In this document: piece after piece, positions 7,598 to 14,638 of the stretch
How the letters are laid out: each line of letters begins with the position of its first letter
Numbering within the stretch: the first letter of the stretch is position 1
Source: JBFWMG01 sp050251715
GTDB taxonomy: Bacteria > Desulfobacterota > Desulfovibrionia > Desulfovibrionales > Desulfovibrionaceae
Assembly (NCBI GenBank): GCA_050251715.1
Contig: JBFWMG010000058.1
Coordinates: 1-14,700, forward strand
Length of the DNA: 14,700 nucleotides
Direction of reading: 5' to 3'
The notes under the pieces: generated by a model
The model's input: only the letters and a program-made list of their open reading frames with translations
Databases searched by the model: none
What the model was told of the DNA's origin: nothing
Program-made: the position numbers and the translations under genes

Positions 7598-8890
7598 TTA
7601 GCAGCATTCCTCCAGCTGATGGTTGTCCGGGGGCAGCATCCAGTCCCTGTCCTGGAACAGGGCGTCCACAGCGGCGGCGCGCTCGTCCGGCATGCCCTCT
7701 CCAGTGGATGAGGGGGCCGGAGGCAGGCCCAGCCACTCGGCCAACAGGGCGCGGCGCGCGGCGCGGGCCGACGCGGCGGGATCAACGCCGTGCGCGGCAG
7801 AAAACGTTGCGCCCAGGGCGTCGTGGCCGCTGTCCAGGCCGACCATGCCAACGGGCGGATCGCCCTGCCTGCCCGTGGCCAAGCGCAGAAATTCGCGCGA
7901 ACGGAACGGCGCCAGGCACGCGGCCGCGCACGGGCAGGGGCGGTTTTCCACGCACGGCGCGCAGTCGGCCACGGCCTGCCACACGCGATGCCCCGCCCCG
8001 TAGGGGCCGGTTTCCCACGCCCAGGCCGAGGCCAGGAAGAAGGCCTCCACGGGCGTGCCCAGGTGCGCGGCCAGATGCATGGTGCCGGTGTCCGGCGTGA
8101 GCGCCACGTCAAGCCCGCCCACCGTGTCGAACAGCGCATCCCAGTCCGTCTTACCCGCCATGTCGTCCACCCTGTCGCGCAACGAGGCGGGCAGCTCGCC
8201 CTTCAGGTCGCGGGCATACGGACGCTCCGCCTCGGTGCCCAGCAGGATGATGCGCGGGGCGCGGGCGCGGCCCAGGCGCTCCAGCACGACCTGCACGCAC
8301 AGGGCCAGCACGTCCGGCGGCAGCGAACGGCGTGCGTTGCGGCCCGCCAGCACCACGCCCAGCCCGCCGCCCTTGGGTTCCGCAGCGGGGTTCACGGCCT
8401 GGGGGGCCAGAGGGCGCGGCGCGAGATGCGCCCAGAAATCGACCAGATTGCAGGGGCTCGTGCGGCGGTCGCGCGTCCAGCGAAAGGCCAGCCGCGTCCA
8501 GTCGTCCTTGAGCGGCTGTCCGGCGGCCATGCGATGGCCGCGCACGATGGCGGGGTCGAACAGCGCGGCCACGGCAAAATTGCCCCCGGAAAAATTGAGG
8601 TTGTACACCGCATCGGGCGCCAGCGCGGCCAGTTCGGCGAACACGGCCCTGTTTTCCCGCACCAGCTCGGCGGCGCCGCCTCCCCCTGGTCCCGACGCGC
8701 CAGGCGCGCCGTGCGCGCGCAGGCCGTGCACCACCACGCCCGGAAAGGCCAACGCGGCCATGCGCTCAAGCGACCGGTCCACGCACAGGTGCACGCCCGC
8801 CCCGGGTTCGGCCAACAGCGAACGCAGCAAACGGCCTGTTTGCAGCACATCGCCGAAACGGGCGAGTTGTATGACGCAAAATGTGGGCAT
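7598..8890 (-). CDS. Glycosyltransferase family 9 (heptosyltransferase-like)
   Basis: The 430-residue protein has the GT9 pattern: an N-terminal IQLARFGDVLQT (7-18) in place of the usual GDVLLTTP, and the nucleotide-sugar site DTGTMHLAAHLGTPV (267-281), as in ADP-heptose:LPS heptosyltransferases. The Cys cluster after it (C310, C313, C319, C321, C325) is also frequent in this family. It is longer than the usual 340-360 residues because of a Gly/Pro-rich insert near 60-75 and a C-terminal extension of about 90 residues. It is the first gene of the minus-strand unit and probably adds heptose or another sugar to a lipopolysaccharide core or related cell-surface glycan in the cytoplasm. The ATG at 8890 has only a weak ribosome site (CGAGA). 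The acceptor is unknown. Confidence 0.9.
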   Translation of the reverse strand: MPTFCVIQLARFGDVLQTGRLLRSLLAEPGAGVHLCVDRSLERMAALAFPGVVVHGLRAHGAPGASGPGGGGAAELVRENRAVFAELAALAPDAVYNLNFSGGNFAVAALFDPAIVRGHRMAAGQPLKDDWTRLAFRWTRDRRTSPCNLVDFWAHLAPRPLAPQAVNPAAEPKGGGLGVVLAGRNARRSLPPDVLALCVQVVLERLGRARAPRIILLGTEAERPYARDLKGELPASLRDRVDDMAGKTDWDALFDTVGGLDVALTPDTGTMHLAAHLGTPVEAFFLASAWAWETGPYGAGHRVWQAVADCAPCVENRPCPCAAACLAPFRSREFLRLATGRQGDPPVGMVGLDSGHDALGATFSAAHGVDPAASARAARRALLAEWLGLPPAPSSTGEGMPDERAAAVDALFQDRDWMLPPDNHQLEECC

Positions 8891-8946
8891 GATGTCTCGA
8901 AATCCACGGCTGAAGCCGCACGCCGGGATGGATTGCAGCCTGTCGG

Positions 8947-8975
8947 AGCGTAGCCCATTCCCGGACGCGGGGCAA
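8947..8975 (-). promoter_or_regulatory. Candidate sigma-70 promoter for the glycosyltransferase operon
   Basis: On the minus strand TTGCCC (plus 8970-8975) and TACGCT (plus 8947-8952) are separated by exactly 17 bases. This is 4 of 6 and 3 of 6 to consensus, with ideal spacing. The predicted start near 8940 leaves a 50-base leader before the GT9 ATG. This is a sequence match only. Confidence 0.45.
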
Positions 8976-8993
8976 GCCGGAGGACGGGAATGG
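8955..8993. promoter_or_regulatory. Inverted repeat in divergent promoter region
   Basis: CCATTCCCG (8955-8963) and CGGGAATGG (8985-8993) are perfect 9-bp inverted repeats with centres 30 bp apart, about three helical turns. One half lies between the -10 and -35 boxes of the minus-strand promoter; the other abuts the plus-strand candidate promoter. It could be a shared operator, or a weak RNA hairpin followed by TTTT. Confidence 0.4.
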
Positions 8994-8994
8994 T

Positions 8995-9024
8995 TTTACA
9001 TTCCCCGCCCCTGTCTGCTAGAGA
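8995..9024 (+). promoter_or_regulatory. Candidate promoter for the tetrapyrrole operon
   Basis: TTTACA (8995-9000, one mismatch from TTGACA) is followed after 18 bases by TAGAGA (9019-9024), which has an upstream TG at 9016-9017 as in extended -10 promoters. Transcription would start only about two bases before the ATG at 9033, implying a nearly leaderless message. The weak ribosome site there fits that idea. Tentative. Confidence 0.25.
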
Positions 9025-9032
9025 AAAAAACC

Positions 9033-9710
9033 ATGCGTTATTACCCAGCCTTTCTGGACCTGCACGGCAAACGGTGCGTTGTGGTGGGCGCGGGCGGCGT
9101 GGGCCGCCGCAAGCTGCAAACCCTGCTCAAGTGCGGTCCGGCATCCGTGCTGCTGGTGGACGCCGCACCCGCCGACGACGCCCTGCGCGCACTCATGGCC
9201 TCCGGCCCCGTGACCCACGCCTGCCGCGCCTTTGCGGACTCGGACCTGGACGGCGCGTTCCTGGTCATAGCCGCCACGGGCGACGCCGCGGCCAACGCCC
9301 GTGTCGCCGCCCTGTGCCGGGACAACAACATCCTGTGCAACGTGGTGGACGCCCCCGAGGCGGGCACGTTCATCGTCCCGGCGCACATCGAGCAGGACGA
9401 GGTGGTGGTGGCCCTGTCCACCAGCGGACACAGCCCCGCCCTGGCCCGGCGCATCAAACGCGACTTGCAGGACATGCTCGGTTCGCGGTATACGGGCCTC
9501 GTTGCGGTCATGGCCCGGCTGCGCCCCCTGGTGCTCGGCCTTGGCGATCCCACGGAAAGCAACACGGCGGTTTTCCGCGCCGTTGTGGAATCCGATCTGG
9601 CCGACACCCTGGCAGGCGGTGACGGCGAAGCCGCGCGGATGATCCTGCGGCGCATTGTGCCCCCACGGTTACACGATAGCATAGAAGAGGTGCTGCATGG
9701 GCTCGTTTGA
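9033..9710 (+). CDS. Precorrin-2 dehydrogenase (siroheme synthase N-domain, CysG-N/Met8-like)
   Basis: The 225-residue protein matches the N-terminal dehydrogenase part of CysG and Met8p. It has an NAD-binding GAGGVGRRK (19-27), VIAATGD (78-84), NVVDAPEAGTFIVPA (103-117) with the conserved Asp106, and STSGHSPALARRIK (about 129-142). It oxidises precorrin-2 to sirohydrochlorin with NAD, a step toward siroheme, cobalamin and, in sulfate reducers, heme by the siroheme-dependent route. Whether it also inserts iron is uncertain; stand-alone chelatases exist in related bacteria. The methyltransferase half of CysG is absent. The ATG at 9033 has only a weak purine-rich site (gagaaaaaaa). It heads the plus-strand operon, and its last codons overlap the start of the next gene by 14 bases. 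Confidence 0.92.
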   Translation: MRYYPAFLDLHGKRCVVVGAGGVGRRKLQTLLKCGPASVLLVDAAPADDALRALMASGPVTHACRAFADSDLDGAFLVIAATGDAAANARVAALCRDNNILCNVVDAPEAGTFIVPAHIEQDEVVVALSTSGHSPALARRIKRDLQDMLGSRYTGLVAVMARLRPLVLGLGDPTESNTAVFRAVVESDLADTLAGGDGEAARMILRRIVPPRLHDSIEEVLHGLV

Positions 9711-10518
9711 GCTGTTGCAACTTGTTGTCATCCTGCTCTACCTCTCCGGCAGCGTCATTTTTTTTGCCGGAGCGTTCAAGCTGGGCGACAAGGCCAAGAA
9801 AACGGCCAATATGTTGGCCATGGCGGGTTTTTGCGTCCACACGCTCCTGCTGGGTATGTCCCTTGCCCAGCAACCCCTGCCCTCACTCTCTTCGGCGTTT
9901 TCCATGCAGCTCCTGTCCTGGGCGCTGCTGCTCGTCTATTTTCTGGTCTGGTGGCGGCTCAAGCTCGCCTTCCTGGCCATGACCGCCTCGCCCCTGGCGC
10001 TGCTGCTCTTTGCCCTGTCGCTCAAGGCCACCACGCATAGCGAACTACCCAAGTCGCTTTCCGGCCTCTTTTTCGGCCTGCACATCGGCGCGCTGTTTGC
10101 CAGCATCGCCTTGCTGGCCATGGCCTTCGGCGCGGGCGTCATCTTCATCCACCTGGAAAAGAAGATCAAAACCAAGGCCAAGATCAGCGATTTCGACAAG
10201 GATCTGCCAGCCCTGGCCACCATCGACAAGGTGAACCACGTGGCCGTGGCCATTGGGTTCCCCCTGTACACCCTGGGACTCGTGGCGGGGTTCGTCTGGG
10301 CCACATCCGCCTTTGACCGGGTGTTTTCCTGGGATCCCAAGGAAGTGGTGGCCCTGGTCACCTGGTTCGTCTTCGCCATTCTCTTCCACCAGCGCACCAT
10401 GCTGGGCTGGCGGGGAAGAAAACCGGCGGTCATGGCCGTGTGGGTTTTTGCCATCACCATCTTTTCCCTCATTGGGATCAACTTCTTCGTGCACACGCAC
10501 CACAGCTTCAAACCGTAA
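9697..10518 (+). CDS. ccsA: CcsA/HemX-family cytochrome c assembly membrane protein
   Basis: The 273-residue protein is an integral membrane protein with about eight hydrophobic helices. It carries FSWDPKEVVALVTW (210-223), the remnant of the Trp-rich heme-handling motif of the CcsA/CcmC superfamily, and conserved-looking His residues at 129, 181, 231 and in the C-terminal HTHH. CcsA proteins move heme across the membrane for ligation to c-type cytochromes. HemX relatives next to hemA instead influence the amount of glutamyl-tRNA reductase, and this gene sits exactly between a precorrin-2 enzyme and hemA. Both readings are possible; I favour a HemX-like position with a CcsA-like fold. AGAGG precedes the ATG by 7 bases inside the end of the upstream gene, and hemA follows after 3 bases, so the three are likely co-translated. 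Confidence 0.88.
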   Translation: MGSFELLQLVVILLYLSGSVIFFAGAFKLGDKAKKTANMLAMAGFCVHTLLLGMSLAQQPLPSLSSAFSMQLLSWALLLVYFLVWWRLKLAFLAMTASPLALLLFALSLKATTHSELPKSLSGLFFGLHIGALFASIALLAMAFGAGVIFIHLEKKIKTKAKISDFDKDLPALATIDKVNHVAVAIGFPLYTLGLVAGFVWATSAFDRVFSWDPKEVVALVTWFVFAILFHQRTMLGWRGRKPAVMAVWVFAITIFSLIGINFFVHTHHSFKP

Positions 10519-10521
10519 GTC

Positions 10522-11952
10522 ATGGATCAACAAATATATCTATTGGGACTCAATCACCGCACGGCCGATGTGGAGATACGGGAGAAATTCGCCTTGGGGA
10601 ACTGTACGCGTCCCGACGGCGAAACCGTCCAGCACTTCCCGCTGGGCGGCCCGATCAAGGAAATCATGGTGCTCTCCACCTGCAACCGCGTGGAACTGCT
10701 CGCCGTGGGGCCAAGCTCCGCCGACGAACCGGACGACGTACATAGCCTGGAGGGCGGCAACAGCCTTGACGTGGCCTCCGAGCCCACGCCCGCCTTCGTG
10801 CTCGATTGCTGGGCGCGCAGCAAGGGCATGCGCTACGAGGATCTGGCGCCCTACGTCTACACCTACCGTGGGCTCGACGCGGTGACGCACCTGTTTTCCG
10901 TGGGATCGAGCCTCGACTCCATGGTGCTGGGCGAACCGCAGATCCTGGGCCAGCTCAAGGACGCCTATCGCGCCGCCGTCAAGCAAGGCGCCACCGGCGT
11001 CATCCTCAACCGCGTCATCCACAAGGCGTTTTCCGTGGCCAAGCGCGTGCGCACCGAAACCGCCGTGGCGTCGAGCGCCGTGTCCATCAGCTACGCCGCC
11101 GTGGAACTGGCCAAGCGCATCTTCGGCCAGATGCAGGACTACAAGGCCATGCTCATCGGCGCGGGCGAGATGGCGGAACTGGCCGCCGTGCACCTGGTCA
11201 ACGCGGGCATCCAGAAGATCTTCGTGGCCAACCGCACCTTCCAACGCGCCGAGGAGCTGGCCCGCCAGATGAACGGCGAGGCCATCGTCTTTGAGGAGCT
11301 CTTCCGCCGCCTGGCCGACGTGGACATCGTCATCAGCTCCACGGGCGCGCCCCAGGCCATCCTGTCGGCCCGCGACATCAAGGACGTGCTGCGCAAGCGC
11401 AAGAACAAGCCCATGTTCTTCATCGACATCGCCGTGCCGCGCGACATCGACCCGGACGTGAACAGCCTGGACAACGTCTACCTCTACGACATCGACGACC
11501 TGAAGGAAGTGGTGGAGGAAAACCTGGCCCAACGCCGCGAGGAGGCCGCCAAGGCACGCGCCATCGTGGAGACCGAGGCAACGGCCTTTGGCACGTGGCT
11601 CAAGGCGCTCGACCTGCAACCCACCATCGTGGACATGCTGGACCGGGGCGAAACCATTGCCCGGCGCGAACTGGCCCGGACCATGAAACGCCTGGGACCG
11701 GACATGGACACCCAGACCCGTGACGCCCTGGAATGCATGGCCACGGCCATTGCCCGCAAGCTGTTCCACGAACCCATCGTGTTCCTCAAGCGCCGCTCCG
11801 CCGAAGAGGATTCGGTACGCCGCTACATCGACATGACCCGGCGCATGTTCAACCTGGACGACGACGCCGTGCCGCCGGATGCCCACCTGGATCGCCGCGC
11901 GGTCGGCCCCAGCGTGGCGGATGCGGATTTCGATGACGACAACGCCGAATAA
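10522..11952 (+). CDS. hemA: Glutamyl-tRNA reductase
   Basis: This enzyme reduces glutamyl-tRNA to glutamate-1-semialdehyde with NADPH, the first committed step of the C5 tetrapyrrole pathway. The 476-residue protein has the N-terminal GLNHRTADVEIREKF (9-23), the catalytic Cys in LSTCNRVEL (C54), the family block DSMVLGEPQILGQ (132-144), the NADPH-binding GAGEMAEL (213-220), and the C-terminal dimerisation helices. It is about 50 residues longer than E. coli HemA. One extra segment lies at about 63-90, and an acidic tail follows the last helix (NLDDDAV to the end, rich in Asp). The ATG at 10522 has only a weak ribosome site (CGTAAG), consistent with coupling to the preceding gene 3 bases upstream. 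The N-terminal region normally mediates heme feedback in this family. Confidence 0.97.
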   Translation: MDQQIYLLGLNHRTADVEIREKFALGNCTRPDGETVQHFPLGGPIKEIMVLSTCNRVELLAVGPSSADEPDDVHSLEGGNSLDVASEPTPAFVLDCWARSKGMRYEDLAPYVYTYRGLDAVTHLFSVGSSLDSMVLGEPQILGQLKDAYRAAVKQGATGVILNRVIHKAFSVAKRVRTETAVASSAVSISYAAVELAKRIFGQMQDYKAMLIGAGEMAELAAVHLVNAGIQKIFVANRTFQRAEELARQMNGEAIVFEELFRRLADVDIVISSTGAPQAILSARDIKDVLRKRKNKPMFFIDIAVPRDIDPDVNSLDNVYLYDIDDLKEVVEENLAQRREEAAKARAIVETEATAFGTWLKALDLQPTIVDMLDRGETIARRELARTMKRLGPDMDTQTRDALECMATAIARKLFHEPIVFLKRRSAEEDSVRRYIDMTRRMFNLDDDAVPPDAHLDRRAVGPSVADADFDDDNAE

Positions 11953-11981
11953 ACGGCAATTATACGTAACGGATACATACC

Positions 11982-12317
11982 ATGCGCAGTTACTCGGTCA
12001 CCGATCTGTTCCCGGAAGACGTGGAAAAGCTGAAAAAACTGCTCACCAGCAAGGGCTACGCGGGCTCCATGGACGACTTTTTCTGGATACCGCTGCCCGA
12101 CTCCCTGCGGGAACCCGAACAGCGCGACCACGCGGATGAATGCGGCCCCTTCTGCTTTGCCCTGGACGTGGAGCGCACCTATGTGACCATGGAACTGCTG
12201 GTGCGCGCGCGCAACAAGATCCGCTGCTCCTGCGTGGCCTACGCCACCCCGGCCCAGCGCGCCTTTGCCATCGACACCCTTGACGGCTTCTTCAAGGATC
12301 TCGATATCCCGGTCTGA
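11982..12317 (+). CDS. Small conserved-looking protein with four Cys, function unknown
   Basis: I do not recognise this 111-residue protein by function. It starts MRSYSVTDLFPEDVEKL and looks like a compact alpha/beta domain with no membrane segment. Cys residues fall in two pairs, DECGPFC (C54, C58) and RCSC (C82, C84), with a His at 50. That layout could bind a metal or form a redox centre, but this is inference. It lies 29 bp after hemA and 4 bp before the tilS start, so it is part of the operon. The ribosome site is poor (a GGA about 10 bases upstream). Codon use matches the neighbours, which supports a real gene. Confidence 0.82.
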   Translation: MRSYSVTDLFPEDVEKLKKLLTSKGYAGSMDDFFWIPLPDSLREPEQRDHADECGPFCFALDVERTYVTMELLVRARNKIRCSCVAYATPAQRAFAIDTLDGFFKDLDIPV

Positions 12318-12321
12318 TCGC

Positions 12322-13632
12322 ATGATCCCCCCCACGCTCCAGGATCTGCCGCCCAAGGCCGCCCGGCTGTGCCTGGACGTGGAACGCTTCGTACGCGAGC
12401 AGTTGGCGGGCCTCCCGGTTGCGCCGCCCCGCTCCGGGGCGGGCGATGCGGGCACACCAGCGGGCGCCTCGGGGGACACCGCCTCCGCAGGCGGTGAAGC
12501 ATCCCCATCCCGCCCATCCGGCGCCGCAACGCACCCCCCGCCGCACGGCCAAAGACGCACGCCACCCGCCGCCGCCCCCGCCGCGCCCGGCCCCAAGGCA
12601 ACCGAACCGCGCCCCACCGTGTTGGTCGCCTTTTCCGGCGGCGTCGATTCCACGGCCCTGCTCCTCATCCTCCACTACCTTGCCCCGCGCCTGGGCTGGC
12701 GCATCGCCGCCGCGCACTGCGACCACATGCTGCGCCCCGAATCCGCCGCCGAGGCCCGCGACGCCGCCGACCAATGCGCCGCGCTGGGCATCCCCTTCCT
12801 CTCCGAGGCCGTGGACGTGGCCGCGCTGGCGCACAACCAGGGCATGGGCATCGAGGAAGCGGGCCGCGAGGCGCGCTACGCCTTTCTGGAACACACACGC
12901 CGCGACCAGGGCGCAACACTCATCGCCACGGGCCACCACCTGGACGACCTGGCCGAAGACGTGCTCATGCGCCTTGTGCGCGGCACGGGCTGGCCCGCCC
13001 TGGCGGGCATGGAGGCCTTTGCCCCCGACCGCGCCCTGCTGCGCCCCCTGCTGCTCACCCCCAAGGCCCAACTGCGCGCCTTTGCCGCCGCCATCGGCAC
13101 CCCCTGGAGCGAAGACGCCTCCAACCAGGACCGCGCCTTCCTGCGCAACCGGGTGCGCCACGGCATCCTGCCCCTGTTCACAGCCGAAAACCCCGCTTTT
13201 TTGGACGCCGTGGCCGGACTGTGGCGGCTGGCCCGCGTGGACGCGGCCTTCTGGTCGCAAGAGGTGGCCGCCGCCCTGGCCACCGCCCTGCCAGGCCCAT
13301 CCACGCCCCCCCCTTCCGCACCGTCTGGCCTTCAAAAATTAGACCATATAAATTCAGCGTGTTACACTAGTTCTGAACAAAGTCTAGACATTCTCCAGAC
13401 AAGTTCGGCACAGTTCGCGGTCAGCGGGCTCGCGGCGTTGCCCCAGGCAACCCGCCTGCGTTTGTATAAACAATGTCTAGAGGCACTTGGACCAGGCCAA
13501 CCGCTGCTCACCACCCTGCTCGCGCTCGACACCGCCGTGCTGACGGGCGACGGCAACAAAAATTTCCAATTCCCCGGCAACAAACAAGCCCGCCTCCACA
13601 AAGGCACCCTCACGTTCAAAAAGAACAGCTAA
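12322..13632 (+). CDS. tilS: tRNA(Ile)-lysidine synthetase
   Basis: TilS attaches lysine to cytidine 34 of the AUA-reading tRNA(Ile) using ATP. The 436-residue protein has the PP-loop SGGVDS (105-110), AAHCDHMLRPES (about 131-142), ATGHHLDDLAEDVLMRLVRGTG (about 203-224) and the SEDASNQDRAFLRNRVRHGILP block (about 264-284), all typical. The PP-loop, usually within the first 30 residues, is pushed back by about 65 Pro/Ala/Gly-rich residues (34-98). The normal family N-terminus seems to be PKAARLCLDVERFVREQLAG (11-30), so this is an insertion. Near the C-terminus about 30 codons are AT-rich and use rare codons. The start at 12322 is 4 bp after the preceding stop; a longer frame from 12265 would overlap that gene. 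Function looks intact, since all catalytic motifs are present. Confidence 0.95.
   Translation: MIPPTLQDLPPKAARLCLDVERFVREQLAGLPVAPPRSGAGDAGTPAGASGDTASAGGEASPSRPSGAATHPPPHGQRRTPPAAAPAAPGPKATEPRPTVLVAFSGGVDSTALLLILHYLAPRLGWRIAAAHCDHMLRPESAAEARDAADQCAALGIPFLSEAVDVAALAHNQGMGIEEAGREARYAFLEHTRRDQGATLIATGHHLDDLAEDVLMRLVRGTGWPALAGMEAFAPDRALLRPLLLTPKAQLRAFAAAIGTPWSEDASNQDRAFLRNRVRHGILPLFTAENPAFLDAVAGLWRLARVDAAFWSQEVAAALATALPGPSTPPPSAPSGLQKLDHINSACYTSSEQSLDILQTSSAQFAVSGLAALPQATRLRLYKQCLEALGPGQPLLTTLLALDTAVLTGDGNKNFQFPGNKQARLHKGTLTFKKNS
12421..12615 (+). repeat. GC-rich palindromic insert within tilS
   Basis: This in-frame stretch contains two perfect 8-bp-arm hairpins: 12424-12431 with 12435-12442, and 12477-12484 with 12489-12496. 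The second is flanked by GGGGGA and TCCCC, which can extend the stem. The shape resembles the extragenic hairpin at 14340-14412 (gggggat ... atccccc). It encodes the low-complexity linker before the PP-loop. A repeat element captured inside the gene is an inference. Confidence 0.45.
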
Positions 13633-13663
13633 AATAAAGAAACGGCAATAATGCCTCCGGCGG

Positions 13664-13699
13664 CCGGGGAAGGAACTTTTGAAAAAGTTCCTTCCCCGG
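13664..13699. repeat. 17-bp-arm hairpin after tilS, possible terminator
   Basis: The arms at 13664-13680 and 13683-13699 are perfect reverse complements with a 2-base centre; the stem tip is TTTTGAAAA. It starts 31 bp after the tilS stop. There is no T-run after it, so it is not a canonical intrinsic terminator, though a stem this stable could stop or stabilise the transcript. A decayed relative of this hairpin and the 35 bases after it occurs around 14460-14520. Confidence 0.65.
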
Positions 13700-13700
13700 A

Positions 13701-13970
13701 CCCCATCCTCAAAACGTTTTAGTTTGGGGGTAACGGGGGGATGAGCGCGTGCCGCTGGTTCGAAAGACGTGTCGACGCCCAGGTCGGTTGCGCCAACGAT
13801 GCGCCCTTGGCAAAGAGGGGAAGACGTGTTTTGGGGCGGGACAGGCACCGCATTGGAGAACTGCCGCAGCCTTGATGGTGTTCTTCTCGTGACAAGTCCG
13901 CGTGTGGCGCGGGCAGATGTGATAACAAGCCGAAATCATTGCCCGCCAACTAAAAGCGGCATTATGCCGC
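13701..13970. repeat. Tandem 270-bp repeat, copy 1
   Basis: The unit begins ccccatcctcaaaac and ends with the 15-bp palindrome GCGGCATTATGCCGC at 13956-13970. It abuts copy 2. The middle (about 13728-13905) is almost identical between copies, while the last 60 bases are more diverged. No convincing gene lies inside. Short minus-strand frames that read through it are discussed among the findings. Confidence 0.85.
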
Positions 13971-14241
13971 CCCCATCCTCAAAACTTCTTGGTTGGGGGG
14001 TAACGGGGGGATGGGCGCGTGCCGCTGGTTCGAAAGATGTGTCGACGCCCAGGTCGGTAGCGCCAACGATGCGCCCTTGGCAAAAAGGGGAAGACGTGTT
14101 TTGGGGCGGGACAGGCACTACTTGGAGGGAACTGCCGCAGCCTTGATGGTGTTCTTCTCGTGAACGATTCGCGTGCGGGGCGGACAGCTATGATTACAGT
14201 CCGAAATCCTAACCAGCCCACCAAAAGCGGCATTATGCCGC
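13971..14241. repeat. Tandem 270-bp repeat, copy 2
   Basis: This copy starts with the same ccccatcctcaaaac and ends with the same palindrome GCGGCATTATGCCGC at 14227-14241. Compared with copy 1, the middle shows a handful of substitutions and a small insertion-deletion near 14117-14130. The head-to-tail junction without intervening bases suggests a tandem duplication rather than two separate insertions. Confidence 0.85.
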
Positions 14242-14294
14242 CCCTGACCGCCCCCAGCAACAGTATTATGCTGCCCTTGACGGCCCCTCTCGCG
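14227..14294. repeat. Decayed 34-bp tandem repeat
   Basis: The block gcggcattatgccgcccctgac at 14227-14260 is followed directly by a degenerate copy at 14261-14294 (cagtattatgctgcccttgac). Each copy centres on an att-atg palindrome followed by a C-rich stretch. A looser relative, ggcaataatgcc, is at 13644-13655. Confidence 0.55.
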
Positions 14295-14339
14295 TCTTTC
14301 CCGCCTGCCCCAGAAGGAACAATGCCCATCGATCCGAAA

Positions 14340-14412
14340 GGTGGCGGGGGATGCCTCTTGCGGCGACTTCTGGCGCTTCGCCAGCGGAGCAAAAGAGGTA
14401 TCCCCCGCCACC
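14340..14412. repeat. 73-bp extragenic hairpin element, copy 1
   Basis: The outer arms ggtggcgggggat (14340-14352) and atcccccgccacc (14400-14412) are perfect complements. The stem continues through gcctctt / aagaggt with one G-T pair, giving about 20 bp in all, and the loop contains a second perfect hairpin, ctggcg-ctt-cgccag. A 62-base identical stretch recurs at the window end. This is a typical palindromic mobile or REP-like element. Confidence 0.75.
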
Positions 14413-14638
14413 CGGGCATACCCGGCCCAAGCAGCGGCAAAGACACTGGAGGCAAAGGAAGGAATTATTGAAAAGGTTCTTCTCCAGCCCCACGCCCAAA
14501 AACGTTCCCGTGGGGGTAAGGCTGTCTGCTGGTGCCCCCCCCATCGGCCACCGTGCTTGCACAGGGTTCGGGATCCGAAACATCTCCACACAAGCCCCGT
14601 CCCGCCCCTCTTCCGCCGGAACACACAGGCCCATCGCA

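Noticed and set aside
4997..7711. Open frame of 904 codons on the plus strand
   Set aside because: It lies opposite three well-supported genes and is rich in His, Gln, Gly and Arg, as expected for the antisense of GC-rich coding DNA. It has no domain I recognise.
12265..12321. Longer N-terminus for tilS
   Set aside because: It would overlap the preceding gene by about 50 bases in another frame; the ATG at 12322 directly after that gene's stop is more natural.
13755..13800. tRNA-like GGTTCGAA and GGTCGGTAGCGCC motifs in the 270-bp repeats
   Set aside because: The T-loop-like motif comes before the D-loop-like motif, no acceptor stem forms, and the same is true of the second copy.
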